Counted from the stretch's first letter, positions 25,526 through 31,127 are shown. The stretch: DNA of 38,167 bases from a virus (IMGVR_UViG_3300044712_001366:1-38167), one strand, 5' to 3'. Program-made: numbers and translations. The notes: generated by a model from the letters alone, not told the origin.

Positions 25526-25994
25526 AGCAATCGAAGCCCGTTACCGGATCGTTGCTGAACACGTAGCAAAGCAACACGAAAATCGGGAAACATGGGGCAA
25601 AGAGGACACGCTTTCACATATCGAAAAGCTTATTTGGCTTGAGTATGATGAACACCTTGAGGCGATTGCGCATGATTTACCTGCCGTTGCCGTTGCTTCA
25701 GAGGTGGGGGATGTGCTGTACCTTATTACGTTGTATGAGAGCAAAGCGCCACTTTCTCCTGCACTGACAGCCCTAAAACAAGAGATGTACCAGTTTTGCG
25801 AAGAAGTCGGACTAGACCCTTTGGAGTGTGTGGAAATGAAAGTCTTACGCAATGCGATTAAGTACCCCGATGCTCTCTGTAACAACGGCTACGCCTATAA
25901 AGAAGCGATGCAGATCAGTAAACTGTTTTATGTCGCGTTAGCAGGCTCACAGGACTTGAAGTTTTACGAGGCGTATCTAGAAGTGTTTGGGTAG
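25494..25994 (+). CDS. MazG-like nucleotide pyrophosphohydrolase
   Basis: A 166-residue all-helical protein with the MazG/dUTPase-superfamily metal pattern: E50-x2-E53 (LEYDEHLE) and E70-x2-D73 (SEVGDVLYLITLY). A typical VLRNAIKYPD segment lies later. Such enzymes cleave NTPs or alarmones to the monophosphate plus pyrophosphate; phage versions may protect nucleotide pools or damp host stress signals. The ATG at 25494 (GAGGAG upstream) is preferred over an in-frame TTG at 25479. It is the last gene of the late plus-strand run, an unusual place for a nucleotide-metabolism enzyme. Confidence 0.7.
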   Translation: MERQTKVHLAEAIEARYRIVAEHVAKQHENRETWGKEDTLSHIEKLIWLEYDEHLEAIAHDLPAVAVASEVGDVLYLITLYESKAPLSPALTALKQEMYQFCEEVGLDPLECVEMKVLRNAIKYPDALCNNGYAYKEAMQISKLFYVALAGSQDLKFYEAYLEVFG

Positions 25995-26030
25995 AGCAGA
26001 ATGTTACAATGGTACAATATGACAATAAAC

Positions 26031-26049
26031 AGCTACATACTGGGTTGGA
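26031..26049. repeat. Inverted repeat flanking the small leftward gene, left arm
   Basis: AGCTACATACTGGGTTGGA is the inverted partner of 26245-26263, matching at 17 of 19 positions. The two arms enclose 195 bp that contain the 38-codon gene at 26072-26188. It could be a closing stem in the minus-strand RNA, a pair of recombinase or protein sites, or the ends of an invertible segment. Confidence 0.8.
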
Positions 26050-26071
26050 GGGGAAATAGACACGTTACGCA

Positions 26072-26188
26072 TTACTTTTTACGAATGCGCTCTTTTTCGT
26101 GAGTCGCTGGACTTTTTACTGCTTTTTGTGGGGTAGTAAATTGTCCCGTAACTGAACTGCGAAACACTGTGATGTATTTCTTTGCCAT
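26072..26188 (-). CDS. Conserved-type 38-residue phage protein
   Basis: A 38-residue basic protein of the common phage type that reads 'AKKY...RSS.TGQF...' and ends in a Pro-Ala-Thr-His-Glu-Lys-Glu-Arg tail. Its function is unknown, though such proteins are very widespread. The start is fixed by AAAGGAGGTG 5-6 nt before the ATG, a near-perfect ribosome site. It lies between the arms of a 19-bp inverted repeat and downstream of a promoter and long hairpin (26274-26402), so it may belong to a lysogeny-expressed unit. I reject an extended start upstream. Confidence 0.75.
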   Translation of the reverse strand: MAKKYITVFRSSVTGQFTTPQKAVKSPATHEKERIRKK

Positions 26189-26244
26189 GTTTTCACCTCC
26201 TTTCGTTGTCATGTCTCCGTGTGTATGGAGCAAGTGAGGACGGT

Positions 26245-26263
26245 TCCAACCCAGCGTGTAGCT
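26245..26263. repeat. Inverted repeat flanking the small leftward gene, right arm
   Basis: Inverted partner of 26031-26049 (17 of 19 positions). It lies between the long hairpin and the ribosome site of the 38-codon gene, so any minus-strand transcript that contains the gene contains both arms. Confidence 0.8.
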
Positions 26264-26273
26264 CTTCAAGCCA

Positions 26274-26367
26274 CAAAAAAACCTCTCTGTCTGAACCTGG
26301 AACGCGCGATATACTGCGAGTTTTGCTTGAAACTTTCGTTCCAAGCCCAGACAAAAAGGTCTTTCTA
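26274..26367 (-). ncRNA. 31-bp hairpin RNA starting at its own promoter
   Basis: Read on the minus strand, 26367-26337 pairs with 26304-26274 over all 31 positions: 23 Watson-Crick and 8 G-U pairs, no mismatch. All 8 differences between the arms are transitions that become G-U only in minus-strand RNA; in plus-strand RNA they would be A-C mismatches. The 32-nt loop holds a further AGTTT/AAACT hairpin. The 5' arm begins at the predicted transcription start. The 3' arm ends in seven U, so a free RNA of about 94 nt ending there is plausible. It may instead be the 5' leader of the 38-codon gene. Confidence 0.7.
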
Positions 26368-26372
26368 GGTAC

Positions 26373-26402
26373 AGTATATCACAATGTTTCAAGCATGTTC
26401 AA
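26373..26402 (-). promoter_or_regulatory. Extended -10 promoter reading into the long hairpin
   Basis: On the minus strand: TTGAAC (26402-26397), 18 bp, then TGATATACT containing an extended -10 (TGn plus TATACT at 26378-26373). Start is expected near 26366, the base of the hairpin. The -10 lies in CAGTATATC (26372-26380), whose inverted copy GATATACTG occurs at 26308-26316 inside the hairpin loop. Confidence 0.65.
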
Positions 26403-26445
26403 AATACCAAATAAATACCGAACTTGTCAAGTGGAATGGAAACCT

Positions 26446-26475
26446 GCCCCTTGTGCTTGCACTTGGGGCGTTTTT
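26446..26475 (+). terminator. Intrinsic terminator for the late operon
   Basis: A symmetric stem GCCCC-TT-GTGC / GCAC-TT-GGGGC (26446-26469) is followed by GTTTTT. It faces the end of the rightward late genes, so late transcripts would run antisense through the hairpin RNA and small gene before stopping here, just short of the convergent integrase gene. Confidence 0.75.
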
Positions 26476-26543
26476 ATGGTTCTCTTACAATGCTTCTCTA
26501 TACTTCCTTGTTAATGCCCGAACAGTTGCCCTTGCCGTTTCCT

Positions 26544-27467
26544 TCACTTGAGCTCGACGTGGAGTGAGTGATCGGTGAACGAAAATCCGATATGTGCATG
26601 CCCTACAATAGCCTCTTTTGCGGTTTCAATGAGTTCTATAAGAATATCCGCGTCTGATCGCAAATGCTCTTGTGCGGGGTCTTTTTTGCTTGCTTCTTTC
26701 ATGAGATATTCATTTCGCTCTAAATACTGCATCGTCGATACCACGCTTTCATGCCCCATGAGTTCTTTTAGTTGTTCAATCCCCACTTTTGGCGCCATCC
26801 TTCTTCCGAACGAGTGGCGAATACTATACACAGAGACGTGTTTGAGAAGCCCCATAGAATGAATTCTTTTTGTAAAATCGTTCTCAATAGACTTTCTTGA
26901 CAGTGGAGTATCGGAAGTCGGACAGGGAAAGAGGTGTCGAGTGTTTAGCGTTTTACAGTAGGAGACAAGATCGGGATAGACAATATCCTCAATAATCACT
27001 GGGCGTGTTTCTTTGGTCTTGTCTGAAACATACAACACATGATTATCAAAATCGATTTGCTCAAGTGTTAATGTTCGTACTGCTCCAGGACGCGCACCGG
27101 AGAAACAGTACAGTTTCCAGTACATGCCGTATTTTGATGGCGGTGGGTCTTTAGCAATAAAGGTATGAATTTCCTCAATGGAGAGGTTGGCTTTCTTTTT
27201 TGGGTGTTCTTTGAAGTGCTTCCATAATACAAGGTCAATCTTTGCAAACTGGGCATAGAGGGAAAAGGTCTGTCTCACCTTGTTTAACAGTGCTTCACTA
27301 CATCCCTTTTCCTGTAAATCGTACCGGTATTGTGTCAGTGTTTCAGAGGTAATCTCTTTGTATGTTTCAACAAGTTTTTCTACATGAGAAACGTGCCATT
27401 TGGCGCATTGCTTGGACACAAGGCGGTCATTGAGCAGATGCCGATAAAATCCCTGTATATCAACCAT
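26544..27467 (-). CDS. int: Tyrosine recombinase (phage integrase)
   Basis: A 307-residue protein with an N-terminal core-binding helical domain (about 1-90) and a C-terminal catalytic domain. Catalytic set: R126 (SGARPGAV), K150/K152 in the beta-hairpin, R217 (YSIRHSFGRR), H239 (LMGHES) and the nucleophile Y248 (TMQYLE). The first His of the usual HxxR box is Tyr214, a change tolerated in some members. The enzyme should integrate and excise the phage at an attachment site. The C-terminal 50 residues are extra. No clear Shine-Dalgarno precedes the ATG, and its promoter would overlap the rightward early promoter region. Confidence 0.88.
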   Translation of the reverse strand: MVDIQGFYRHLLNDRLVSKQCAKWHVSHVEKLVETYKEITSETLTQYRYDLQEKGCSEALLNKVRQTFSLYAQFAKIDLVLWKHFKEHPKKKANLSIEEIHTFIAKDPPPSKYGMYWKLYCFSGARPGAVRTLTLEQIDFDNHVLYVSDKTKETRPVIIEDIVYPDLVSYCKTLNTRHLFPCPTSDTPLSRKSIENDFTKRIHSMGLLKHVSVYSIRHSFGRRMAPKVGIEQLKELMGHESVVSTMQYLERNEYLMKEASKKDPAQEHLRSDADILIELIETAKEAIVGHAHIGFSFTDHSLHVELK

Positions 27468-27513
27468 AAACCAGGGCAGACTCTAGCACAGAGATTCTCT
27501 AAGGAACAGCCCT

Positions 27514-27542
27514 ATTGACACTGCATAATACTTCGGCTATAC
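27514..27542 (+). promoter_or_regulatory. Early rightward promoter
   Basis: TTGACA (27514-27519), 17-bp spacer, TATACT (27537-27542): consensus -35, five of six in the -10, ideal spacing. It lies in the gap between the leftward integrase and the rightward early operon and should be read by host RNA polymerase on entry. No repressor gene or obvious paired operator was found beside it. Confidence 0.85.
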
Positions 27543-27561
27543 TTGTGTTTGAGATGTGTTA

Positions 27562-27669
27562 ATGGAACTGGATTTGAATGAGATTGTCGATATGTATATC
27601 TGGCTACTTCCCATCCTTGGGAAGGATGCATACTGCCAGTGTACTAATCCCGCACTATCACATAAGTAA
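27562..27669 (+). CDS. Possible 35-codon leader peptide
   Basis: A short frame beginning about 13 nt after the predicted early start point, encoding 35 residues with a hydrophobic middle (MYIWLLPIL) and two nearby Cys. The ribosome site is weak (GAG). Its ATG lies in one arm of a long-range pairing and its body spans the 27600-27639 stem-loop, so translation could remodel the leader. It may also be chance. Confidence 0.3.
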   Translation: MELDLNEIVDMYIWLLPILGKDAYCQCTNPALSHK

Positions 27670-27682
27670 ATCACAATTCCAT
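27562..27682 (+). promoter_or_regulatory. Structured leader of the early operon
   Basis: A nested hairpin: outer CTGGC/GCCAG (27600-27604 with 27635-27639), inner CATCCTT-GGG-AAGGATG (27612-27628). A second overlapping inverted repeat, CTTCCC/GGGAAG, lies at 27608-27624. Bases 27562-27570 can pair with 27674-27682 (one mismatch), closing the whole. It could act as attenuator, RNA stabiliser or DNA operator. Confidence 0.5.
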
Positions 27683-27727
27683 ACACTTCTCTGTGTGTAA
27701 CCAATGAGTATACCACGAGGGGTCAAC

Positions 27728-27964
27728 ATGGAAGACAAACGAAAAAATCCGATCAACGAACTATCACGTTCTATTGCTCGATATTACGATCGCAAATACG
27801 CAAAAGGCATTTATCAACTATTTCTCAAGAACGATAAAAACTGGGAAAAACTCGGAAAAGATTTGGATATTACTGGAACCCGAGCAAAAGCTATTTTTAG
27901 CGACATTTTCAAAGAATTAGAAAACAAAACAGGAGCCGAAGCCCTTGTAGAGGAGGCAAGATGA
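27728..27964 (+). CDS. Small putative DNA-binding protein, first early gene
   Basis: A 78-residue basic helical protein. Residues about 35-60 (FLKNDKNWEKLGKDLDITGTRAKAIF) look like a helix-turn-helix, with DITGTRA in the recognition-helix region. I chose the ATG at 27728 (GAGGGG upstream) over the in-frame ATG at 27704. As the first full gene behind the early promoter it is the best local candidate for a regulator, perhaps of the early-to-late switch. It is too short and basic to be a CI-like repressor with its own oligomerisation domain. Confidence 0.6.
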   Translation: MEDKRKNPINELSRSIARYYDRKYAKGIYQLFLKNDKNWEKLGKDLDITGTRAKAIFSDIFKELENKTGAEALVEEAR

Positions 27965-28176
27965 ATTCTACTCATCTCACCAACAGCGCAGATTGTAGCG
28001 CTTGGGAACCCGTAACACAAGCGGTGTACAACCGCATGGATAACTACCAGAAAGCCCGAATGTGGCACTTCTGGCTTGATATGGGCTTAGTGTCAGAGAC
28101 ACAAGCACGAGAGAACGTTACCAACCTCATGACTGCAGAGACAATAATCTCTGTCTTCTTAGGAGGTCGACGATGA
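27961..28176 (+). CDS. Unknown early protein, 71 residues
   Basis: Not recognised. It has an amphipathic helical middle (NRMDNYQKARMWHFWLDMGL) and a hydrophobic C-terminal part (AETIISVFLGGRR) without a clear membrane span. Coupled to the upstream gene by ATGA, with GAGGAGG before the start, and coupled by ATGA to the next gene. Confidence 0.6.
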   Translation: MNSTHLTNSADCSAWEPVTQAVYNRMDNYQKARMWHFWLDMGLVSETQARENVTNLMTAETIISVFLGGRR

Positions 28177-28766
28177 AATACAACCCCGATGAATACGAAA
28201 CAGTAAAAAGCCGAAAAGCAAAGTTTTATCAAGTGTATCCAGATGGACGAATCATTGTAGAACTTATCTCTCCAGAAAAGATTGAAGGAGAAGCACTCTT
28301 TCGCGCTAGTGTGTACATGACTGCACAAGATCAAGAAAAAGGACTAGCACGTGGGGTTGGCTATGCCTACGAAATCCGCGATCGGCAAATGTCTATTAGC
28401 AACACTGGAAAAGAGTATGAAAGCGTGAACTATTCTTCCTGGACAGAGAACGCAGAAGAGTCCGCGGTTGGTCGAGCATTAGATAATGCAGGGTTTTCTG
28501 GAAACAAGAAACCCTCATTAGACGAAATGCAAAAAGCTGAACGCATGAGCAATAACTTCTCCAAACAGAAAACCGTTGAGTCCATGAGCAAAGACGAGCT
28601 AACCGCAGTCTTAACCGATGAACCCATGACCGATGGTCTTACGTCGATCTGTCCCCTACATAACGAACCGATGGTGCAGGGATTTGCTAAAAGTACAGGA
28701 GATCCCTATTGGTATCACAAAGTACAGCCCTACAACAAGATGTGCTTTGGTAAGGGGGTGAAATGA
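28173..28766 (+). CDS. Putative single-strand annealing/ssDNA-binding protein with zinc tail
   Basis: A 197-residue protein. The first 120 residues resemble a phage family linked to ssDNA annealing: a strand-rich opening (FYQVYPDGRIIVELIS), RASVYMTAQD, then the stretch SWTENAEESAVGRALDNAGFSG. That 'ENAE(T/E)SAVGRAL..AGF' helix is the hallmark I recognise. The C-terminal 40 residues hold a possible zinc site (ICPLHNEP...YWYHK...KMCFG). In a small early operon this would be the recombination or replication partner protein. The family name is from memory of the pattern, and the biochemical role is inferred. Confidence 0.55.
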   Translation: MKYNPDEYETVKSRKAKFYQVYPDGRIIVELISPEKIEGEALFRASVYMTAQDQEKGLARGVGYAYEIRDRQMSISNTGKEYESVNYSSWTENAEESAVGRALDNAGFSGNKKPSLDEMQKAERMSNNFSKQKTVESMSKDELTAVLTDEPMTDGLTSICPLHNEPMVQGFAKSTGDPYWYHKVQPYNKMCFGKGVK

Positions 28767-28984
28767 TCGCCAAACGCCAAGACGGTAAACCCATTCTTTG
28801 TGATTTTCACAACTCCTTTCTCTATGAAAAAGAATACGTCGATAAAGAGACAGGGGAAACGAAGAAATACAGCTATCACATCTGTTACCGCTACAGCGGG
28901 GAGATGTTGGAATCAGCCCTCTGCTATGGACACGGAGTCAATGGTTCCAAGTGGAAAGAAGCCTATCTTCCGGAGGACAAATAA
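28763..28984 (+). CDS. Unknown early protein, 73 residues
   Basis: Not recognised. It is beta-rich and aromatic (KKYSYHICYRYSG), with three Cys and three His (CDFH, HIC, LCYGHG) that could bind a metal. Coupled to its upstream neighbour by ATGA, with AAGGGGG upstream; the downstream gene's ATG shares its last base. Confidence 0.6.
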   Translation: MIAKRQDGKPILCDFHNSFLYEKEYVDKETGETKKYSYHICYRYSGEMLESALCYGHGVNGSKWKEAYLPEDK

Positions 28985-29130
28985 TGACCAACCTAAAAGA
29001 CGTGATCAGAGACATGATGCAAGATGCTAAACAGCGCTGGGAACTAGACCAGGAAATGCCCGATGATGAGAGACAGTATGCATCCTATGAACAGGTAATT
29101 GATGAAGTTACTGAGGAGTACATGCAATGA
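28984..29130 (+). CDS. 48-residue acidic helical protein
   Basis: A short gene with GGAGG before the ATG, and overlapping both neighbours (A of the ATG is the last base of the previous stop; ATGA with the next gene). The acidic product is helical (VIRDMMQDAKQRWELDQEMP). Coding is supported mainly by the coupling and strong ribosome site. Function unknown. Confidence 0.6.
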   Translation: MTNLKDVIRDMMQDAKQRWELDQEMPDDERQYASYEQVIDEVTEEYMQ

Positions 29131-29756
29131 CCTTTACTCCTGCCCCTGGAAACCCTAATAAACTCGTGAGGACTGAGTACAGTAGTAATGCTGGAAAGGG
29201 ATCCGCTCGGTCCTCACATCCGTTTTATGGGAACGCCTACATTAAGGTGATTTACAGAAAACGACATACGGACATGTTTCCAGGAGTTGTACTTTTCTTT
29301 GCCTTCCTATTCTTAAGCTCAGTAGTAACCAGAGCGGGCTGGAGGTTCTATACCAAGCTTGCCTCTAGCCCCCTGGTTGCTCCAGTAGTTGAGTTTCCAA
29401 AGTTAAGCTTGGTCTCAGTAGTACAGGCGAAAGAAGCCGTAGAAGTACCGAAAAAGGGATTGAATGTGGCTTGGGTTGTCGATGGTATTCATATGCTTGA
29501 AACCTCTAAAGGAACAGCACCACGAGGGCGACATGTAACGTGTAAAAACAAGGGATTAAGTAATGAGTATGGGTATAACCCTGGACAGTGTTTTGCAACT
29601 CACGAGGAAGCCACAAACGTAGTGAAGTCTTGGGTAAAGCGACAGTACGCACGATTCAATGATCTTAATACCACCTTGTGCTACTACAACACAGGGAAAG
29701 TGCTATCTACCTGTCAGTACAGCCAAGATTTTCATAAGGTAAAGGGGGTGAAATGA
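29127..29756 (+). CDS. Membrane-anchored lysozyme-like protein
   Basis: A 209-residue protein. It has a basic N-terminus, one transmembrane segment (about 51-67, FPGVVLFFAFLFLSSVV), and a C-terminal domain (about 111-205) that should lie outside the membrane. That domain reads VVDGIHMLETSKG, then NEYGYNPGQCF and TTLCYYNTGK, with four Cys likely in disulfides. The pattern resembles small lysozyme/transglycosylase-like domains, with E125 as the candidate acid. Placed in the early operon and lacking a holin partner, it is not the classical endolysin. It may remodel the wall or block superinfection. It starts with MTFTPAP, as does the product at 32797. Confidence 0.5.
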   Translation: MTFTPAPGNPNKLVRTEYSSNAGKGSARSSHPFYGNAYIKVIYRKRHTDMFPGVVLFFAFLFLSSVVTRAGWRFYTKLASSPLVAPVVEFPKLSLVSVVQAKEAVEVPKKGLNVAWVVDGIHMLETSKGTAPRGRHVTCKNKGLSNEYGYNPGQCFATHEEATNVVKSWVKRQYARFNDLNTTLCYYNTGKVLSTCQYSQDFHKVKGVK

Positions 29757-30172
29757 CATACCAAGTTACGAAAAAACAATGTCAAGAACAGATCAATGCG
29801 CGTAATTATGTCTGCGATAGATGTGGTCGCAAGATCGTTCCTCTAAAAACGGTAAATAACTCTGGTGAGCCAACATATTGGGCGGGATGTATGCACGGAC
29901 AAAAACAAAAAGGGGCTTGGGGGCATTTTACCAGTGGAGTACCAAAAAAGATTTACACGTTAGCTGTAAAACTTGTTTTAGAAGATGACATGGAATTTGG
30001 CATGTCCTACGAAGATAAAGAATTAGGCGATTTTGATTATGCTTTTCAAAATGCAGTACGTGAGGCATGCGACAAAGTAAGACAAATTGAATGGATGAAA
30101 GAAGAAAAACCAAGGTACACAAAAAAGAAATTAAAAGAAATGTATTTTGCTAAGAAAGTGGGGAAGAATTGA
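29753..30172 (+). CDS. Unknown early protein with zinc-finger start
   Basis: A 139-residue basic protein. C21-x2-C24 (YVCDRCGRK), followed by CMHGQ about 20 residues later, gives a possible zinc ribbon. The C-terminal half is a charged helix (EEKPRYTKKKLKEMYFAKK). It is coupled to the membrane protein by ATGA, with AAGGGGG upstream. Nucleic-acid binding is a guess. Confidence 0.6.
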   Translation: MTYQVTKKQCQEQINARNYVCDRCGRKIVPLKTVNNSGEPTYWAGCMHGQKQKGAWGHFTSGVPKKIYTLAVKLVLEDDMEFGMSYEDKELGDFDYAFQNAVREACDKVRQIEWMKEEKPRYTKKKLKEMYFAKKVGKN

Positions 30173-30237
30173 CCGAAAAACAGTGTACGGAAGGTTTGGG
30201 ACTGTGTGGGGATTGTATCTGGTTACTAGATAAGTAA
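30169..30237 (+). CDS. Possible 22-codon Cys-rich micro-gene
   Basis: A TTG start overlaps the previous stop (TTGA) with GTGGGGAAG upstream. The 22 codons include three Cys (KQC, LCGDC). It is followed by the structured region 30311-30476. Evidence is only coupling and the ribosome site, so it may be chance. Confidence 0.25.
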   Translation: MTEKQCTEGLGLCGDCIWLLDK

Positions 30238-30310
30238 TCTCTTGCTGATCCAACCAGGTGTATCTCAAAAGGGTATACGTGGGGGGTCAAGAAGAGAGGT
30301 TCTTTAACAT

Positions 30311-30476
30311 CTAAAGATTGAGAGAGGGAGTGGCGACTAGGGTGTTTGGAGGTTCTAGTCTAAAGGAATACTAGTCATTCTTAACCAGCAGTCTCGAACA
30401 TGATAGTGAGATTACCCTGCAGGGTTAACATCTCACTGGCACGAGAGCAATCTCGTCCCCCTCTCTGAGTCTTTAG
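30311..30476 (+). ncRNA. Multi-helix structured RNA
   Basis: In the 332-bp gap between two early genes, 30311-30328 (CTAAAGATTGAGAGAGGG) pairs with 30459-30476 at 17 of 18 positions (one G-U, one G-G mismatch). Inside are GACTAG/CTAGTC (30335-30340 with 30355-30360), AGGAAT/ATTCTT (30364-30369 with 30377-30382, 7-nt loop), and AGTGAGAT/ATCTCACT (30405-30412 with 30430-30437), capped by ACCC-TGCA-GGGT and flanked by TCTCG/CGAGA (30392-30396 with 30442-30446). CGAGA can instead pair forward (30442-30455, GCAA loop), and CTAGTC recurs in the second loop. This allows alternative folds. It is a regulatory leader or free RNA. Confidence 0.65.
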
Positions 30477-30504
30477 GTACACGTACAAAAGAAAGGAGCC
30501 AAAT

Positions 30505-30846
30505 ATGGCAAAAACACTAACAATTAGCGATGAGACGTACGAGCTCATTAAAGAACAACTTGGAAAAAGTACTGCATTTGAGGTCAACGAGCTTGATGAG
30601 TTCATTGGAAAAAAAGTGTTTATTCGCACCGTTACCTATCACTTAGTAGGTAGAGTTGTAAAGCGCATCGGGCAACTTTTTGAGCTACAAGAGGCTTCGT
30701 GGGTTGCAGATTCTGGGAGATTCATGCAAGCAATCAAGGAAGGAACTCTTGATGAAGTTGAGCCCGTTGGTCAGTGCTGGGTAAACATTGAAGCACTTGT
30801 TGATATGTACCCATGGAAGCACAACCTTCCTAAGGAGCAATCATGA
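30505..30846 (+). CDS. Conserved-type phage protein of unknown function
   Basis: A 113-residue protein. The opening (MAKTLTISDETYELIKEQL) resembles a small DNA-binding helix start. The middle (FIGKKVFIRTVTYHLVGRVVK) and the end (CWVNIEALVDMYPWKHNLP) match a pattern I recall from many phage early proteins of unknown role. AAAGGAG precedes the ATG. It is the first gene after the structured RNA, so that RNA may set its level. Confidence 0.7.
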   Translation: MAKTLTISDETYELIKEQLGKSTAFEVNELDEFIGKKVFIRTVTYHLVGRVVKRIGQLFELQEASWVADSGRFMQAIKEGTLDEVEPVGQCWVNIEALVDMYPWKHNLPKEQS

Positions 30847-31025
30847 TTGCGGCAAACATTAATACCCTGTACTGGGTCAATGGGTCGAGGTCGAGGTCGA
30901 GGTCGTGGTCGAGGTCGTGGTCGAGGTCGTGGTCGAGGTCGTGGTCGAGGTCGAGGTCGAGGTCGTGGTCGTGGTCGAGGTCGAGGTCGTGGTCGAGGTC
31001 GAGGTCGTGGTCGTGGTCGTATTAA
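30843..31025 (+). CDS. Overlapping Ser-Arg/Ser-Trp repeat frame
   Basis: This frame has the better start signals: ATGA coupling to the previous gene and AAGGAG upstream. After 14 ordinary residues it runs through the hexanucleotide repeat as Ser-(Arg or Trp) and then stops. The base that varies between repeats changes Arg to Trp here, so there is no sign of selection on this reading. It may deliver ribosomes to the Gly-Arg frame by a +1 shift near AATGGG (30879-30884). Confidence 0.35.
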   Translation: MIAANINTLYWVNGSRSRSRSWSRSWSRSWSRSWSRSRSRSWSWSRSRSWSRSRSWSWSY

Positions 31026-31068
31026 CAGTAAAACGCTCAAACATCCTCTTTTTAAGGGGATGAAATGA
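30880..31068 (+). CDS. (Gly-Arg)23 repeat protein
   Basis: A 62-residue frame: Met, 23 Gly-Arg pairs, then a 15-residue basic tail (INSKTLKHPLFKGMK). Every A/T difference among the repeat units falls in the third base of an Arg codon (CGA or CGT), so it is silent in this frame. Arg-Gly repeats bind RNA and nucleic acid in other proteins. The local ribosome site is weak (GGG), so translation may come from the frame starting at 30843. The stop overlaps a 13-codon frame (ATGA at 31065). Confidence 0.5.
   Translation: MGRGRGRGRGRGRGRGRGRGRGRGRGRGRGRGRGRGRGRGRGRGRGRINSKTLKHPLFKGMK
30883..31020 (+). repeat. Hexanucleotide tandem repeat (GGTCGW)x23
   Basis: Twenty-three uninterrupted units of GGTCGA or GGTCGT. 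The last base alternates in no simple order: AAA TATATATAAA TTAATAATTT. Units of six keep all frames open whatever the copy number. Short reads can mis-size such a repeat, so the number may differ from the true one or vary in the population. Confidence 0.97.
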
Positions 31069-31077
31069 ACGCTTTAC

Positions 31078-31127
31078 TACTCAATAAGCATACGAGTATT
31101 GAGTAAGACAAGAACAAAAAATATATA
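31078..31127 (+). promoter_or_regulatory. Promoter with overlapping operator before the replication gene
   Basis: A perfect 9-bp inverted repeat TACTCAATA / TATTGAGTA (31078-31086 and 31097-31105) overlaps the -35 TTGAGT (31099-31104). A 17-bp spacer leads to TATATA (31122-31127). The spacing is ideal for host polymerase, and the repeat is well placed to bind a repressor. The A-rich stretch 31111-31128 could also ease strand opening if an origin lies here. Confidence 0.6.

Noticed and set aside
26072-26392. 106-residue leftward protein with an extended start
   Set aside because: The extension covers the structured hairpin and its promoter. The internal ATG has a near-perfect ribosome site and begins the recognisable small protein.
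27468-27964. CI-like lysogeny repressor next to the integrase
   Set aside because: The only nearby candidate (27728-27964) is a 78-residue helical protein transcribed with the early operon. I found no HTH-plus-oligomerisation or protease-type repressor anywhere.
30311-30476. A phi29-type packaging RNA
   Set aside because: The size is similar, but the terminase is of the ordinary two-subunit type, there is no protein-primed polymerase, and the RNA lies among early genes.
30883-31020. CRISPR array
   Set aside because: The units are six bases in direct tandem with no spacers.
30771-31040. Antisense Pro-Arg repeat protein
   Set aside because: It is silent to the same A/T variation but has no ribosome site or promoter and lies antisense inside the coupled early operon.
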